The translations under genes and the position numbers were made by a program. A DNA stretch of 32,612 nucleotides from assembly GCA_028658405.1 (NCBI GenBank), contig JAKOGY010000027.1, positions 1-32,612 of the forward strand, read 5' to 3'. Below the pieces are notes generated by a model. It had not been told where the DNA came from, did not search any database, and saw only the letters and a list, made by a program, of their open reading frames with translations. Below are positions 8,801 through 17,515 of this stretch, piece after piece (positions within the stretch are counted from its first letter, which is position 1; each line of letters opens with the position of its first letter). The DNA is from Dolichospermum sp. ST_sed8 (GTDB taxonomy: Bacteria; Cyanobacteriota; Cyanobacteriia; Cyanobacteriales; Nostocaceae).

Positions 8801-10770
8801 ATATTTATAGCTCCTGCTAAGGCACTAGTTACAACATATTGAAGACTGAGATATTGTTCAGCTTCTTTGCGTTTGCTGATATCACGAGAAACACAAATTA
8901 TACCCCCAGATTTTAGCAATGTTAAAGAAAATTCTTGGGTAAATTTAGTACCATTTTTTCTGTTAGCTATTCTTTCTCCTTGGAAATAACCATTGTCTCT
9001 TAATAGGGGCAGAATATCATTATTAAACCAGATACTCTCTTCTTGCTCTATCAAAGTTTTCCATGTTCTTTCCAGAAGTTCAGAGGCATCACTATATCCA
9101 AATTCCTGGACATAAGAACTATTTACATAAATATATTTACCATTAGCATCAAGAATACCAATGCCATCAGTTGCTGATTCTATAGCTATTAGTTGTTGTT
9201 GCTGAGAATCTTCAAGCTGTCTGCGTTCAGTAATATCTAATCCTGTACAAACAATATATTCTATTTGATTTTGATTATCAAGCAGCGTCGTATTTGACCA
9301 AACAATGAGTCGCTGTGTTCCATCTCTTGTTATCCAGGAAATTTCGTATTCTTTGGTTTTTTTATCTAATTTTATCTGTTCAAAAATAGCTTGAATTGAT
9401 GGTTTATCTTTCTGTGCTAAAAATAGATGCCAAAAACATCTTCCTAATACTTCATCACCTGTATAACCAGTAGTTTGTTCACAAGATCGATTAAAACGAA
9501 CAATTTGCCCTTGTGGATCGAGAACCATCACTAAAACGCTGGCTGTATCCAGGACACTAGAAATAAAATTACGTTCTGTTTTCAAAGATTGCTCTACCCC
9601 TTTACGGGCGGTTATTTCTTGATATATCAGGTAATAAATTCTGAGGATAATAATTAAACAAACACTGATACTTATCACCAATATGATGATCATATTGTGG
9701 ATATTATTGCTTATTTTTTTAGTTTGTTCCTGAATAAATGCTTGATTAGTTTGCTCAAATTTATATGCTTTTTCATATACAGATTTATTACTATTCTTTT
9801 TTAGATTAGTCAGGAAAATTTTCTGCGCTATTTCTGGTTTATTTTGTTGACGTAAATTAATATTTTCTTGAATTTTAGATATTTTTTCTCTTATGTCTGA
9901 TTCTAAGCTAACAATTTGTTTTTGTATTTCCGTATCAGTCGAGCTTAACCTTTTAATATATTGAATTTCTTGATTAATTTTACTAATTGATTGCTGATAA
10001 TTATCTAAATTAACTGGATCACCAGTCAACATATAAATCATCTGTTCATTTTCAGCTTGCTTAACATTAAAAATTAACTTAGATTGAGAAATTATCTTTT
10101 CCGATTTTTGTTTTCGCTGATTAGCGGTATTAATCAATTCTTTGGCATTTTGATAAGAAAATATAGTCATCATTAAGACAAGTAATGATGCTAAACCAAA
10201 CCAGCCAGCAATTTTGATAAAAAATTGTTTGTTAGCCTTTGTTGCTCGAAGACGTTCATGGTTAGACAGCACTAACATATCCAAATTGCGCCGCAGTTCC
10301 AACTGCTTCATAACTTGGCGGCCTAAGATTTTCAAAGCATCTAATTGTTCAGGTGTGAGTTCTCTCTTAACATTATCAATTACACACAATGTTCCTAAAC
10401 CATGACCTTCTGCATCAATCAGAGGTACACCTGCATAGAATCGAATATTGGGCGCAGATGTTACTAAGGGGTTGGTAGCAAATCTGTCGTCAAGACTGGC
10501 ATCAGGAACAATCAAAACATCTTTTTGACAAATCGCATGAGTACAAAAGGCAATATCACGAGGTGTTTCTAATGCCTCTAAACCGACTTTAGACTTAAAC
10601 CATTGACGGTTTGTGTCAATTAAACTTACTAAGGCTATGGGAGTTCCACAAATATAGGCAGCTAACCGGGTTAAGTCATCAAAAGCAGTTTCTGGTGCAG
10701 TATCAAGAATCTTGTACTGTAAAAGTGCCTCTATTCTGGCGGCTTCATGATCAGGTGATAATTTTTTCAT
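5812..10770 (-). CDS. Hybrid sensor histidine kinase, GAF-TM-PAS-PAS-GAF-GAF-HisKA-HATPase-REC-REC-HPt
   Basis: A 1652-aa multidomain kinase. Order from the N-terminus: GAF (about 20-165), TM1 (about 183-207), an extracytoplasmic helical CHASE3-like segment (about 208-356), TM2 (about 357-382), PAS (about 402-518), PAS (about 523-632), GAF (about 643-800), GAF (about 813-985), HisKA with phospho-acceptor H1011 ([10 protein letters not shown]), HATPase (about 1113-1230, DTGIGI and GTGLGLAI), REC1 with D1301, REC2 with D1447, and HPt with H1598 ([11 protein letters not shown]). All phosphorelay residues are present, so an internal His-Asp-His relay is possible; which receiver serves which step is not visible. 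No output regulator or other signalling gene is adjacent. The ligand is unknown. An N-terminal cytoplasmic GAF before the first membrane helix is the odd point. Confidence 0.93.
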   Translation of the reverse strand: MKKLSPDHEAARIEALLQYKILDTAPETAFDDLTRLAAYICGTPIALVSLIDTNRQWFKSKVGLEALETPRDIAFCTHAICQKDVLIVPDASLDDRFATNPLVTSAPNIRFYAGVPLIDAEGHGLGTLCVIDNVKRELTPEQLDALKILGRQVMKQLELRRNLDMLVLSNHERLRATKANKQFFIKIAGWFGLASLLVLMMTIFSYQNAKELINTANQRKQKSEKIISQSKLIFNVKQAENEQMIYMLTGDPVNLDNYQQSISKINQEIQYIKRLSSTDTEIQKQIVSLESDIREKISKIQENINLRQQNKPEIAQKIFLTNLKKNSNKSVYEKAYKFEQTNQAFIQEQTKKISNNIHNMIIILVISISVCLIIILRIYYLIYQEITARKGVEQSLKTERNFISSVLDTASVLVMVLDPQGQIVRFNRSCEQTTGYTGDEVLGRCFWHLFLAQKDKPSIQAIFEQIKLDKKTKEYEISWITRDGTQRLIVWSNTTLLDNQNQIEYIVCTGLDITERRQLEDSQQQQLIAIESATDGIGILDANGKYIYVNSSYVQEFGYSDASELLERTWKTLIEQEESIWFNNDILPLLRDNGYFQGERIANRKNGTKFTQEFSLTLLKSGGIICVSRDISKRKEAEQYLSLQYVVTSALAGAINIQNGSHRILKGMCQILAWDWGEIWIMDKSENILRCLDIWYESSSEFKEFAEITKQTTFAPGIGIPGKIWSHFAPIWLTDVGNDQNFSRLDIATQIGLQTAFGFPIRGGNTNIGVMVFFSKKMQPKNADLLKGMMSIGNQIGQFMKRKQAEEELNLENLRSQLLADVTLKIRDSLQIDEILSTSVTEVQKLIQADRVLILELEADGSLKALKEALIPGIPVVLGENIIDTCFAEDHVHKYRQGWIGIINDVDKVNIDPCYLELLQRFQIKANLVIPIFLKDEFWGLLVAHQCTQPRHWNSWETELLRSLADQIGIALTQAKLLEVEIIQRQELEIARHEAELASQAKSSFLANMSHEIRTPMNAVLGMTGLLLETPLNPEQQDFLETVRSSGDALLSLINEILDLSKLEAGEMMLETLNFNLSTCIQEVIELLAPQAHHKGLEIAAFIPANIPIYIQGDVSRLRQIIMNLMGNAIKFTSEGEVIINIKLISENHHTATIKFAIIDTGIGINAEDKNKLFQPFTQVDASITRKYGGTGLGLAICQQLVTLMGGKIAIESEIGKGSKFWFELPFIKQSESVSQNQDYHLLSQRRLLVVDDNATNRKILHHQATRWGMQVDEADSAIKGLAALQTAAAQQKPYDIAIIDMQMPDVDGMTLGKQIKENPSIANVPLIMLTSTNQRDEVKRVLDIGFASYLVKPVKPSRLFDAMIDILDNQSKINNYRGSLNEQPVITSNNKSKSKLKLLLAEDNLVNQKVFLKQLQNLGYQADVVANGQEVLELLDKIPYDLIFMDCQMPILDGLEATREIRRFPLTSFAKHQQPVVIAITANAMKEDQQICLDAGMDDYLSKPVAKDKLAAMLELWSQNILKTQEIIIPEEIASTTDSSNLELLIDWDYLHHLSDNNTEFELELLEMFVENSRSHLEAIRAAIAANDYQKIALKAHSIKGSSGNIGATIMMQTAEKLEQLNQKQNFQGVSDLLTELVEFINKIQEFIDNK

Positions 10771-11389
10771 ATTATAATTTTATTACTTAATTAAGCCAGT
10801 GTTCTGGTTTTAGTATTTTTTGTTAAATAAGGATATAGGAATGTATTATTTTTTTTTCTTGAGTATAAGTAAGTAGAGATTAATGATCAATTCTCAATCA
10901 CCACTACTAGTCTGTCAAGAACTAATTGACGGGTTTATACGTTGCCATTTTGCTTCTTCCTTCTTCCTTCGTGTCCTTCGTACCTATATCCCTCCGGTCC
11001 CGTAAGGGATACGTAGTTCGTTTCTTATCCGTCAAAATTTATTTGACAGACTACTACTCTATTACAATACTTCCAACCAAAAAAATATCCCTATCTTCAA
11101 CTATAAATGTAGGGGCGTATTGCAATACGCCCCTACTTCCTTCGTGTCCTTCGTGCCTATATCCCTCCGGTCTCGTCAGAGATACGTGGTTCGTTTCTTA
11201 TCCGTCAAAATTTATTTGACAGACTACTACTCTATTGACGGACTTCCAACCAAAAAAATATCCCTATCTTCAACTATAAATGTAGGGGCGTATTGCAATA
11301 CGCCCCTACTTAAATTGACACCTATGAAGCTCTTGCTTTCCTCCTACCTGCTGGCTACACAACTGAGCAATTAGATGATGGTAGTCCCT
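10771..11389. other. 619-bp non-coding, repeat-built gap
   Basis: There are no supported genes. It holds a first copy with terminal inverted repeats (AGTCTGTCAA near 10910 and TGACAGACT near 11050), then the 173-bp tandem duplication listed separately. ORFs here simply read through the duplicated repeat. Confidence 0.7.
10963..11310. repeat. 173-bp tandem duplication with perfect 28-nt palindromes
   Basis: Copy A (10963-11137) and copy B (11136-11310) are nearly identical, offset by exactly 173 bases. Each carries CTTCCTTCGTGTCCTTCG, then CCGTCAAAATTTATTTGACA, then a perfect 28-nt palindrome (11109-11136 and 11282-11309; half-site GTAGGGGCGTATTG). The main difference is ACAATA in A versus GACGGA in B just before the shared ACTTCCAACC. 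A related CGAAGGTACGAAG sequence lies in inverse orientation at 31339-31360. Confidence 0.9.
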
Positions 11390-11785
11390 TTAATCTTGAA
11401 TATACTCTTTGCCTGATACTAAAGCCATTTCAGCGCGGACAAATTCTCTACCTAAATAAGCTGCATGATCTAGGAAAGTCACAAGACAATTTGGAGTTTC
11501 TTCAAAAATCTTGATACATAGTTCCTTAGCTGTGCGTCCACTGAATATGGTTGTGTGGGTTCTTTCTACTTTACCACGGACAGGAATCACCTGACCTGTT
11601 TCGGGATCTACGGCTAAACCACGTTCATTAATTACATTAGTGAAGTGCTTGGCATAAATTAATCTTTCATTTGGGTCTATATAGATAATAAAATAGCCGT
11701 TGGGGTCAAGCTCAATATAACGCTGAGAAAGTTTATTATCAATTGCTGTCAAATCTTCAAGTAGTAAATCCTTATGCATTGTCAA
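11390..11785 (-). CDS. DUF4346-like protein, unknown function
   Basis: A 131-aa soluble protein with no signal or membrane segment. It resembles the DUF4346 family found in cyanobacteria and some archaea: YIELDPNGYFIIYIDP, LIYAKHFTN, the PVRGKVERTHTTIFSGRTA stretch, and LVTFLDHAAYLGREFVRAEMAL near the end. The conserved HTT, G-R-T-A and DHAAYLGRE residues suggest a binding or catalytic site, but I know no established activity. The first ATG codes for MTM; the second Met (residue 3) is equally possible. It lies downstream of the DUF482 gene on the same strand, separated by a strong hairpin at 11837-11869. Confidence 0.75.
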   Translation of the reverse strand: MTMHKDLLLEDLTAIDNKLSQRYIELDPNGYFIIYIDPNERLIYAKHFTNVINERGLAVDPETGQVIPVRGKVERTHTTIFSGRTAKELCIKIFEETPNCLVTFLDHAAYLGREFVRAEMALVSGKEYIQD

Positions 11786-11836
11786 AAGTAAATTTATAGA
11801 AACAGTATTTTTAGATTACATCAATATGCAATATTC

Positions 11837-11869
11837 AGATCTCCGACCTCTTTGAGAAGTCGGAGATCT
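11837..11869. terminator. Strong hairpin AGATCTCCGAC...GTCGGAGATCT
   Basis: A perfect 11-bp stem (11837-11847 with 11859-11869) and an 11-nt loop, only about 7 bases past the stop codon of the DUF482 gene on the minus strand. There is no clean T-run in either direction, so it may be a weak terminator, an mRNA 3'-end stabiliser or a dispersed palindromic repeat. Confidence 0.5.
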
Positions 11870-11875
11870 ATTTCC

Positions 11876-13063
11876 TTATTTAAAAGGTAACTCTGCATTA
11901 ACAGCATCTATTTCTTGTTGTTCCATCTGATTAACTTCCCGAACCCAAGGCAAGATAATTTGTCCTAAGCGGCTGTTATAAAAGCGATGAAGGCTGTAAT
12001 TAGGGGTAGCAGGGAAACCGCGACGTTTTTTATGTTTACCACCTGCTCCAGGGTCAAAATTCTGGATACCATGAGCGATCGCCCATTCAATTGGTGTATA
12101 ATAACAAGCATCAAAATGCAAGCAATCTATTTCTTGAAAACTCCCCCAATAACGTCCATATAGTTTGTCTTCTTTAAATAAACAAAAGGACATTCCCACC
12201 GGTTGACGCGGATCTTCCTGATTATAAGCGGCAAAAAATACAACTCGATGCCGATAATTATGATGTAACTGTTCAAAAAACTTCTTTGTTAAATATTTAC
12301 TCCCCCACCAACCAAACTTATCACAGGTATCAGCATAGAAATCATACATTAACGGAAACATAGAGTGAGGAATTTCCTCACCAGTAAATGCTTGCAGTTT
12401 TAAACCTGCCTTTTCTACAGCTTTCCGTTCCCGTTTAATATTGCGTCTTTGATTAGCATTAAATCCAGTTAAGTAATCTTCAAAGGTTTGAAAATTAGCA
12501 TTTTCCCAAACATAATTATGATGTAGCCAAGTTGTAAACCCCTGTCGTTCTAAAATCGGTCGCCATTGGGGATCAACATAGAGAAAATGACAGCCAGAAA
12601 TGCGATGTTTCACACAAAAACTATCAATTTCATGGAGCATTAACGCTGTAATTTCTTCCTCATCTTCTCCCGGAGCAATTAAAAAGCGATAGCCTTCAGC
12701 CGGGGTAAATGGGGTCATTCCTAGTAATTTTGGATAATACTCTATTCCCAAACGAGAGGCTAATTCTGCCCACTGTTGATCAAAAACAAATTCCCCTTGG
12801 CTATGTCCTTTTAAATATAAAGGAGCAGCCGCAATTAAAGTCCTATCTCGCCACACAATCAAGTGATTTGGCAACCAACCAACATTAGCTGTGACACTGT
12901 GGGATGTTTCCAAATTGTGTAACCAATCCCACTCTAAAAAAGGAGTTTTTAAGGGCATTGCTAAAGCATCCCAAGCCGATTGGGGAACATCGGCGATTGT
13001 GTGCGTCCAAACAAGAGAATATTGGGGTTTGTGTTCTTTGATCATTGTGTATTTGTCCAACAA
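11876..13063 (-). CDS. DUF482 / FemAB-like acyltransferase (GNAT fold)
   Basis: A 395-aa protein matching the PF04339 (DUF482) family, related to FemAB/GNAT acyltransferases. Typical stretches: FLEWDWLHNLE near the N-terminus, NQRRNIKRERKAV in the middle, the YRHRVVFFAAY and GMSFCLFKEDKLYGRYWG strands, CLHFDACYYTPIEWAI, and the C-terminal FDPGAGGKHKKRRGF signature. The family is annotated as possible peptidoglycan or aminoacyl-transfer enzymes, but the acceptor is not established. No signal peptide. The start is uncertain: MLDKYTM gives two Met options (residues 1 and 7), and neither has a strong ribosome-binding site. Confidence 0.85.
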   Translation of the reverse strand: MLDKYTMIKEHKPQYSLVWTHTIADVPQSAWDALAMPLKTPFLEWDWLHNLETSHSVTANVGWLPNHLIVWRDRTLIAAAPLYLKGHSQGEFVFDQQWAELASRLGIEYYPKLLGMTPFTPAEGYRFLIAPGEDEEEITALMLHEIDSFCVKHRISGCHFLYVDPQWRPILERQGFTTWLHHNYVWENANFQTFEDYLTGFNANQRRNIKRERKAVEKAGLKLQAFTGEEIPHSMFPLMYDFYADTCDKFGWWGSKYLTKKFFEQLHHNYRHRVVFFAAYNQEDPRQPVGMSFCLFKEDKLYGRYWGSFQEIDCLHFDACYYTPIEWAIAHGIQNFDPGAGGKHKKRRGFPATPNYSLHRFYNSRLGQIILPWVREVNQMEQQEIDAVNAELPFK

Positions 13064-13091
13064 TTTTTAGTTTACTTCTGATTTATTGTGG

Positions 13092-13137
13092 GGTGCCCCT
13101 ACTAATTCTGGGGCGCAGGCCCTGCGCCCCTACTAAT
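13092..13137. repeat. Palindromic repeat GGGGCGCAGG-C-CCTGCGCCCC between CCCCTACTAATT copies
   Basis: A perfect 10+10 palindrome with one central base (13110-13130), flanked by direct copies of CCCCTACTAATT (near 13096 and 13127). It overlaps the 3' end and stop codon of the RibD-like gene. Confidence 0.8.
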
Positions 13138-13809
13138 TATCCTATAGTGTAAAAATACTTCTTGCTCAACGGTGGATACTTCTAATAATTGTAACTTAGG
13201 GGCAAGATCGGATAAAAATCCTGTTCCCTCCACAGGGGAAGGGGCAATACTACCACCTAAAATCAGGGGACAAATAGTCAGCCAGATTTCATCAATTAAA
13301 TCAGATTTCAGGAAATATGCCACTAATTCTCCTCCTCCCAAAATAGCCAAACGGGTAATTTCTAAACTTGCCAAATATTTTAAAGCTGCCAAAATGTCAA
13401 TTTCTTTTTCAGGAGTTTCAAATACTAAAACTTGCTCAAATTCTGATCTTCCTTGCCAAAAATAAGCTCCCAGAGATGTTGTGAGTAACCACCTTTTCAC
13501 AGGTTGTTGAAAAAATTTAATGTCCGGATTCAGGTTGCCTGAACGGGAAATCACTATATGAACTGGCTGGGGGTGCTGATTTGCTATTTTTCTTTGTTGC
13601 AAGAGTATTGTCTTTGATATGGTCATTGTTGTACCGTAGGCACGAAGAGTACCAGCGCCAAATAAAACGGCATCAGATGCAGCAATTTGTTTCTCCAGAT
13701 GTATTTTATCAGCCACTGAGCCAAAACGAGCAGGCGATCGCCTAAAATCTGCTATTTTGCCATCAACACTCATGGCTAAAACTACTGTGGTATGAGGACG
13801 ATGTTTCAT
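13102..13809 (-). CDS. RibD C-terminal-domain reductase (pyrimidine reductase/DHFR-like)
   Basis: A 235-aa protein with the RibD-C fold: TTVVLAMSVDGKIAD at the start, SDAVLFGAGTLRAYGTT, VHIVISRSG, LAILGGGELVAYFLKSDLIDEIWLTICPLILGG near the C-terminus. In riboflavin synthesis this domain reduces the ribosylaminouracil intermediate with NADPH. As a stand-alone domain it could be that reductase or a paralogue with another substrate. The last nine residues (RGAGPAPQN) are encoded by a 21-nt palindrome at 13110-13130 that belongs to a repeat, so the natural C-terminus was probably at or before HYRII. Family assignment is firm; the exact substrate is inferred. Confidence 0.85.
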   Translation of the reverse strand: MKHRPHTTVVLAMSVDGKIADFRRSPARFGSVADKIHLEKQIAASDAVLFGAGTLRAYGTTMTISKTILLQQRKIANQHPQPVHIVISRSGNLNPDIKFFQQPVKRWLLTTSLGAYFWQGRSEFEQVLVFETPEKEIDILAALKYLASLEITRLAILGGGELVAYFLKSDLIDEIWLTICPLILGGSIAPSPVEGTGFLSDLAPKLQLLEVSTVEQEVFLHYRIISRGAGPAPQN

Positions 13810-13839
13810 TATAGGGTTGCTTTTGTATTTTTTGTGAGG

Positions 13840-13864
13840 CTATAGATTTTTGAAAAATCTATAG
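13840..13864. repeat. Perfect 12-bp palindrome CTATAGATTTTT-G-AAAAATCTATAG
   Basis: Two 12-nt arms around one central base, between divergent genes (RibD-like on minus, kinase on plus). It resembles the terminal repeats of the 1607-1728 element joined head to head, so it may be a remnant. It could also be an operator; the distance to the kinase start (about 300 bases) argues against that. Confidence 0.6.
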
Positions 13865-14164
13865 CTATAAGATCATGTTGAAGAATTTTACACCATTAAT
13901 ATTAATATGCAACAGCAGGCACTATTTAACATACATTTTATGAATTTTGGGATATTATGTTTATTCTTCTACCAGATTAATAACTCTATACGCTAATAAT
14001 TAGCGAGAGGGGTTTAAATTTTTAATTCTTACCTGTTATCTCTTTTTTAACATAGAAATTTAAATTAATAGTCAATTTATCATCAACTAATAAAATGTCT
14101 CCTTTAGCTAATGAAATTTCATATCTTTGTTATTGTAGTTTAAAGATGCGAAGTGAGACAAATA
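13865..14164. other. AT-rich divergent gap upstream of the kinase
   Basis: About 300 bases with no ORF and no repeat family that I recognise. It presumably carries the promoter of the 14165 kinase, but I see no convincing -35/-10 pair. Confidence 0.5.
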
Positions 14165-16075
14165 ATGGCTAAATCTCGTCAATCGTCATTTCGGCAAATT
14201 TTAGTAACAAGAATACTGCTAGTATTTGTCCCAGTTTTATTAGTAGGAGAAATGGTCGCGCTGAATAAAGCTCGTTCTAGTTTGTTAAATACGGCGCGAC
14301 AAAATTTAACGGAAAGTGCAGTTAACAAAGGAGAAAAAATTAGTGATGATATTGCAGCTTTACGCTCCAATTTAATTACAGCCAGTCAAACAAAAGTAAT
14401 TCAGTCTGGTTCACCTATCCAAATTGAACAATTTCTTAAACAGCTAAAAAAACAATTACCAACCCAAATTGATTGTCTCCAATTCACCAGAATTAAAAAA
14501 GGTGAAATAATCGCCAGTAGTTGTGGTTTTCAAGAAATTACTCCACCAGGTTTATCTCCTGACAATAATGATGTTGATATTCAATTTATATTACCATCTC
14601 AATCTGGAAAAACTGGTAAAAGAGACAAACAAAATCAACTCCAGTTATTTTTATCAATTCCTGTTTCTAATCAACGTGGTAATTTAGCTTACCGATTAAG
14701 CATTAAAACTACATTGTATCAACAAAATCCTAATCATCCAGGCTCATTAACGGGTTTTTTAGTAGTTATTGCTGAAGATGGTACAGTTTTAGCTCATCCA
14801 TTATCAGAAAGAATTGGGACTAATATTAAAAATTATTCTGATGCAAAAAGAATACAAGCCATAGTAAAAGATGCTCTGGGTGGAAGTAATAATTCCAGCA
14901 ATTTATCATTTATAGAAGGACAAGAATTAGTTACAGGTTTTACAGCTACTACTAAACCTATCACCACAAAACCATCACAAAGATGGATTGTTCTAGCAGT
15001 TACAACTGTAGAAAATGCCCTATTTGGTTTAGAAGAAATTAAACTAATTCTGATTGTTTTAACAGTTGGTTTAATTGGTGCTAGTTTATTAGCCTCATTT
15101 TATTTAGTTCCTTACTTAGCAGGTCCTGTGGAAGAACTCCGGGATTATGCTGTTAATCTTCATAGTCACCACGCAGCACAACCCATTCCCCGCAACTTCA
15201 AAATTCGGGAATTTAACCAACTAGCACAAGCATTAGATCAAATGGTAGAAAGACTAAAAGATTGGGCTGAAGAATTGGAAATTGCTTGGAAAGAAGCTAA
15301 ATCAGCCAACCAGATGAAAAGTCAATTTTTAGCCACAACTTCCCATGAATTAAGAAACCCATTGAATATTATTATTAACTGTGTGCGGTTGGTGCGTGAT
15401 GATTTATGTGATAATAGAGAAGAAGAATTAGAATTTCTGAAAAAAGCTGATGATACAGCAATTCATTTATTAGGAATAATTAATGATTTACTAGATATTT
15501 CTAAAATAGAAGCTGGTAAACTTTCCGTAACTACAGTCCCTTTAGATTTGCGTCAACTATTATTAGAGGTAATTAATTTACAATCAGTTAATGTTCAATA
15601 TAAAGGACTGCAATTAATTTGTGATATAGGTGATAAACCTATTCCCATAAAATCTGATTCTCTTAAACTTAAACAAGTCCTAATTAATATTATTAGTAAT
15701 GCTACTAAATTTACTGATGAAGGTAGCATTCAAATTACTACAGATATTAACTTAAATAATCATCAGTCTTACGTTTTAATTTCTGTTAAGGATACAGGAA
15801 TTGGTATTGATCCTGGAGAGCAAAATAAACTATTTCGTCCCTTTGTCATGGTTGATGGGACAACTACCCGCAAGTTTGAAGGAACGGGATTGGGTTTAGC
15901 AATTTCTCGGAATTTAATTGAACTCATGGGTGGTAAAATTACCTTAGAGAGTTTGGGTTTAAATCAAGGAACAACAGTAATTATCAAATTACCTTTGATT
16001 GATCTTGCTTTATTACCTAATCCAGAAAGAAAAGATGTTGTCAGTAATGGAGTTAGAAGTCAATCCTTGCGGTAA
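14165..16075 (+). CDS. Membrane sensor histidine kinase with large extracytoplasmic sensor
   Basis: The ATG at 14165 (MAKSRQSSFRQ) is preferred over an in-frame GTG at 14153; it gives 636 aa. Order: TM1 (about 12-32), extracytoplasmic region (about 33-290) with a Cache-like late part (LTGFLVVIAEDGTVLAHP), TM2 (about 292-315), HAMP (about 316-370), HisKA with H394 (TSHELRNPLNII), HATPase with the N box NIISNATKF, DTGIGI and GTGLGLAI. No receiver domain and no adjacent response regulator, so the partner is encoded elsewhere. Two Cys residues lie in the sensor region (IDCLQF and SSCGF). The next gene, 200 bases downstream on the same strand, is a His/Met-rich lipoprotein, a possible functional partner. 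Confidence 0.9.
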   Translation: MAKSRQSSFRQILVTRILLVFVPVLLVGEMVALNKARSSLLNTARQNLTESAVNKGEKISDDIAALRSNLITASQTKVIQSGSPIQIEQFLKQLKKQLPTQIDCLQFTRIKKGEIIASSCGFQEITPPGLSPDNNDVDIQFILPSQSGKTGKRDKQNQLQLFLSIPVSNQRGNLAYRLSIKTTLYQQNPNHPGSLTGFLVVIAEDGTVLAHPLSERIGTNIKNYSDAKRIQAIVKDALGGSNNSSNLSFIEGQELVTGFTATTKPITTKPSQRWIVLAVTTVENALFGLEEIKLILIVLTVGLIGASLLASFYLVPYLAGPVEELRDYAVNLHSHHAAQPIPRNFKIREFNQLAQALDQMVERLKDWAEELEIAWKEAKSANQMKSQFLATTSHELRNPLNIIINCVRLVRDDLCDNREEELEFLKKADDTAIHLLGIINDLLDISKIEAGKLSVTTVPLDLRQLLLEVINLQSVNVQYKGLQLICDIGDKPIPIKSDSLKLKQVLINIISNATKFTDEGSIQITTDINLNNHQSYVLISVKDTGIGIDPGEQNKLFRPFVMVDGTTTRKFEGTGLGLAISRNLIELMGGKITLESLGLNQGTTVIIKLPLIDLALLPNPERKDVVSNGVRSQSLR

Positions 16076-16076
16076 A

Positions 16077-16235
16077 TATTTGTAGGGTGCGTTAGGCATA
16101 GCCGTAACGCACCTTAAACTTGATAGACTACAGACTATATATAGCAATAGTATTTGTAGGGTGCGTTAGGCATAGCCGTAACGCACCTTAAACTTGAGGG
16201 ACGGTGCGTTACGTTGACACTAACGCACCCTACAG
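16077..16235. repeat. Two identical 47-bp direct repeats plus an inverted relative
   Basis: 16077-16123 and 16151-16197 are identical over 47 bases; each starts TATTTGTAGGGTGCGTTAGG and contains an internal stem (GGTGCGTTA with TAACGCACC). A third, related hairpin (GGTGCGTTACG...CTAACGCACCCTACA) follows at about 16203-16235. Together they fill the gap between the kinase and the lipoprotein gene. Confidence 0.92.
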
Positions 16236-16275
16236 ACTTTTAAACTTTAAATTTTCTAAATTGGAGAATGTAAAA

Positions 16276-17157
16276 ATGAAGCGGGTTTTTCCAGGTATTT
16301 TTTTCGTGACAACTTTATTACTAGCTCCTGGTTGTTCATCAAATCCTAAATCTCCTGAAGCACAAGTTTCACCTAGTATGATGATGAATCATGATGGAGA
16401 TTCTATGAATGGACATGAGGGACATTCTATGGAACAGATGAATCATGGGAATAATTCACAAATAACTACCAAGGTTAAATTAACTGCTCCAAAAAGTTTA
16501 GCACCAAATCAACCGATTAACTTAGTTATTAATATTCAGGATGCTACTGGAAAATCTGTCAATAAATTTGACATTTTCCAGGAAAAAATCATGCACTTAA
16601 TTGTTGTTGATGATGATTTACGATCTTTTGCTCATATTCATCCAGAATACAAAGAAAATGGCCGCTTTGAAGTAACTGCAAATTTTCCAGAATCAGGTAA
16701 TTATACGCTTTTCAGTGATTATAAACCCGCTGGAGATAAGGAAATTGTTTCATTAATGAATATTACAATTCCTGGTTCAGTTCCCTTACCAAAAAGTCTG
16801 GAAAAGTTTATTAAAACTAAAACTATCTCAGATACCAAAGTCAATCTGAATATTTCTGAAAAAAATATTAAAGCTGGTCAAGAAGTAACTTTAAATTTTG
16901 ATTTAAAAGACAATAAAAATCAACCAATTAAAGATTTACTATCCTATTTGGGAGAAAAAGGACATTTAGTAATTATCAAAAGCTCTTCTCCCCTGACAAC
17001 ATCTGATTATATCCACGCTCACGCCCTGAAAAATACAACAGATGGAAAAATCGAATTTCATACAAAATTCCCCAAATCAGGAACATATAAAATGTGGATG
17101 CAATTCAACCGCAATGGGCAAATTAAAACCGCAGATTTTTGGGTAAATGTAGAATAA
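16276..17157 (+). CDS. His/Met-rich putative metal-binding lipoprotein with duplicated domain
   Basis: The ATG at 16276 is chosen (MKRVFPGIFFVTTLLLAPGC); a longer in-frame reading from a GTG at 16204 runs through repeat DNA. The 293-aa product has a lipoprotein signal with C20, then a His/Met/Asp-rich segment (about 34-61: MMMNHDGDSMNGHEGHSM and following) typical of copper- or silver-binding proteins. Two similar beta domains follow, each with a H-L-(I/V)-(I/V) strand, an H-x-H pair (FAHIHPE; YIHAHAL) and an F-P-(E/K)-S-G-x-Y strand, at about 110-180 and 205-293. These resemble YtkA-like/FixH-type beta sandwiches. It is probably outside the cytoplasmic membrane or in the periplasm. Metal identity is inferred. 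The neighbouring kinase could sense the same signal. Confidence 0.8.
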   Translation: MKRVFPGIFFVTTLLLAPGCSSNPKSPEAQVSPSMMMNHDGDSMNGHEGHSMEQMNHGNNSQITTKVKLTAPKSLAPNQPINLVINIQDATGKSVNKFDIFQEKIMHLIVVDDDLRSFAHIHPEYKENGRFEVTANFPESGNYTLFSDYKPAGDKEIVSLMNITIPGSVPLPKSLEKFIKTKTISDTKVNLNISEKNIKAGQEVTLNFDLKDNKNQPIKDLLSYLGEKGHLVIIKSSSPLTTSDYIHAHALKNTTDGKIEFHTKFPKSGTYKMWMQFNRNGQIKTADFWVNVE

Positions 17158-17180
17158 AAAATCGTAGGTTGGGTCAAGCA

Positions 17181-17515
17181 ACCGTCAGGGAATCAATTTT
17201 CAGTCTCATAATGAACCAAAGTCTGCCCAAGCCGACTATGTTTGTTATGATGCTCCTCTAAAATTTTATCCTTAGTCAGCTTTAGCTTACTTTTGCTATT
17301 AGCCTTGTGAATTCATTCTGAGGCGGACTATGTTTGCTATTAGCCTCAGATAACCGCCAGGGAATGAATTCCCAGTCTAATAACAAAAGTCGGCTCAAGC
17401 CGACTATGTTTGTTATGATGCTCTCCCAAAATTTATCCTTAGTCAGCTTTAGCTTACTTTTGATATTAGCCTTGTGAATTCATTCTCAGGCGGACTATGT
17501 TTGCTATTAGCCTCA
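17181..17515. repeat. 172-bp tandem duplication
   Basis: Unit A starts at 17181 (ACCGTCAGGGAAT) and unit B at 17353 (ACCGCCAGGGAAT), offset 172. Both carry AGCCGACTATGTTTGTTATG, CTTAGTCAGCTTTAGCTTAC and GGCGGACTATGTTTGCTATT. A truncated third start (CATTCTGAGGCGGACT) follows at 17521. This fills the 17158-17597 gap, where I see no gene. Confidence 0.88.

Noticed and set aside
10926-11374. Two overlapping ORFs with FVPISLRSR repeats
   Set aside because: Both read through the 173-bp duplication, and the same peptide in both copies only reflects duplicated DNA.
16204-16275. GTG-initiated 24-residue extension of the lipoprotein
   Set aside because: It lies in the TGCGTTACG repeat and would bury the signal peptide. 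The ATG at 16276 gives a proper lipoprotein signal.
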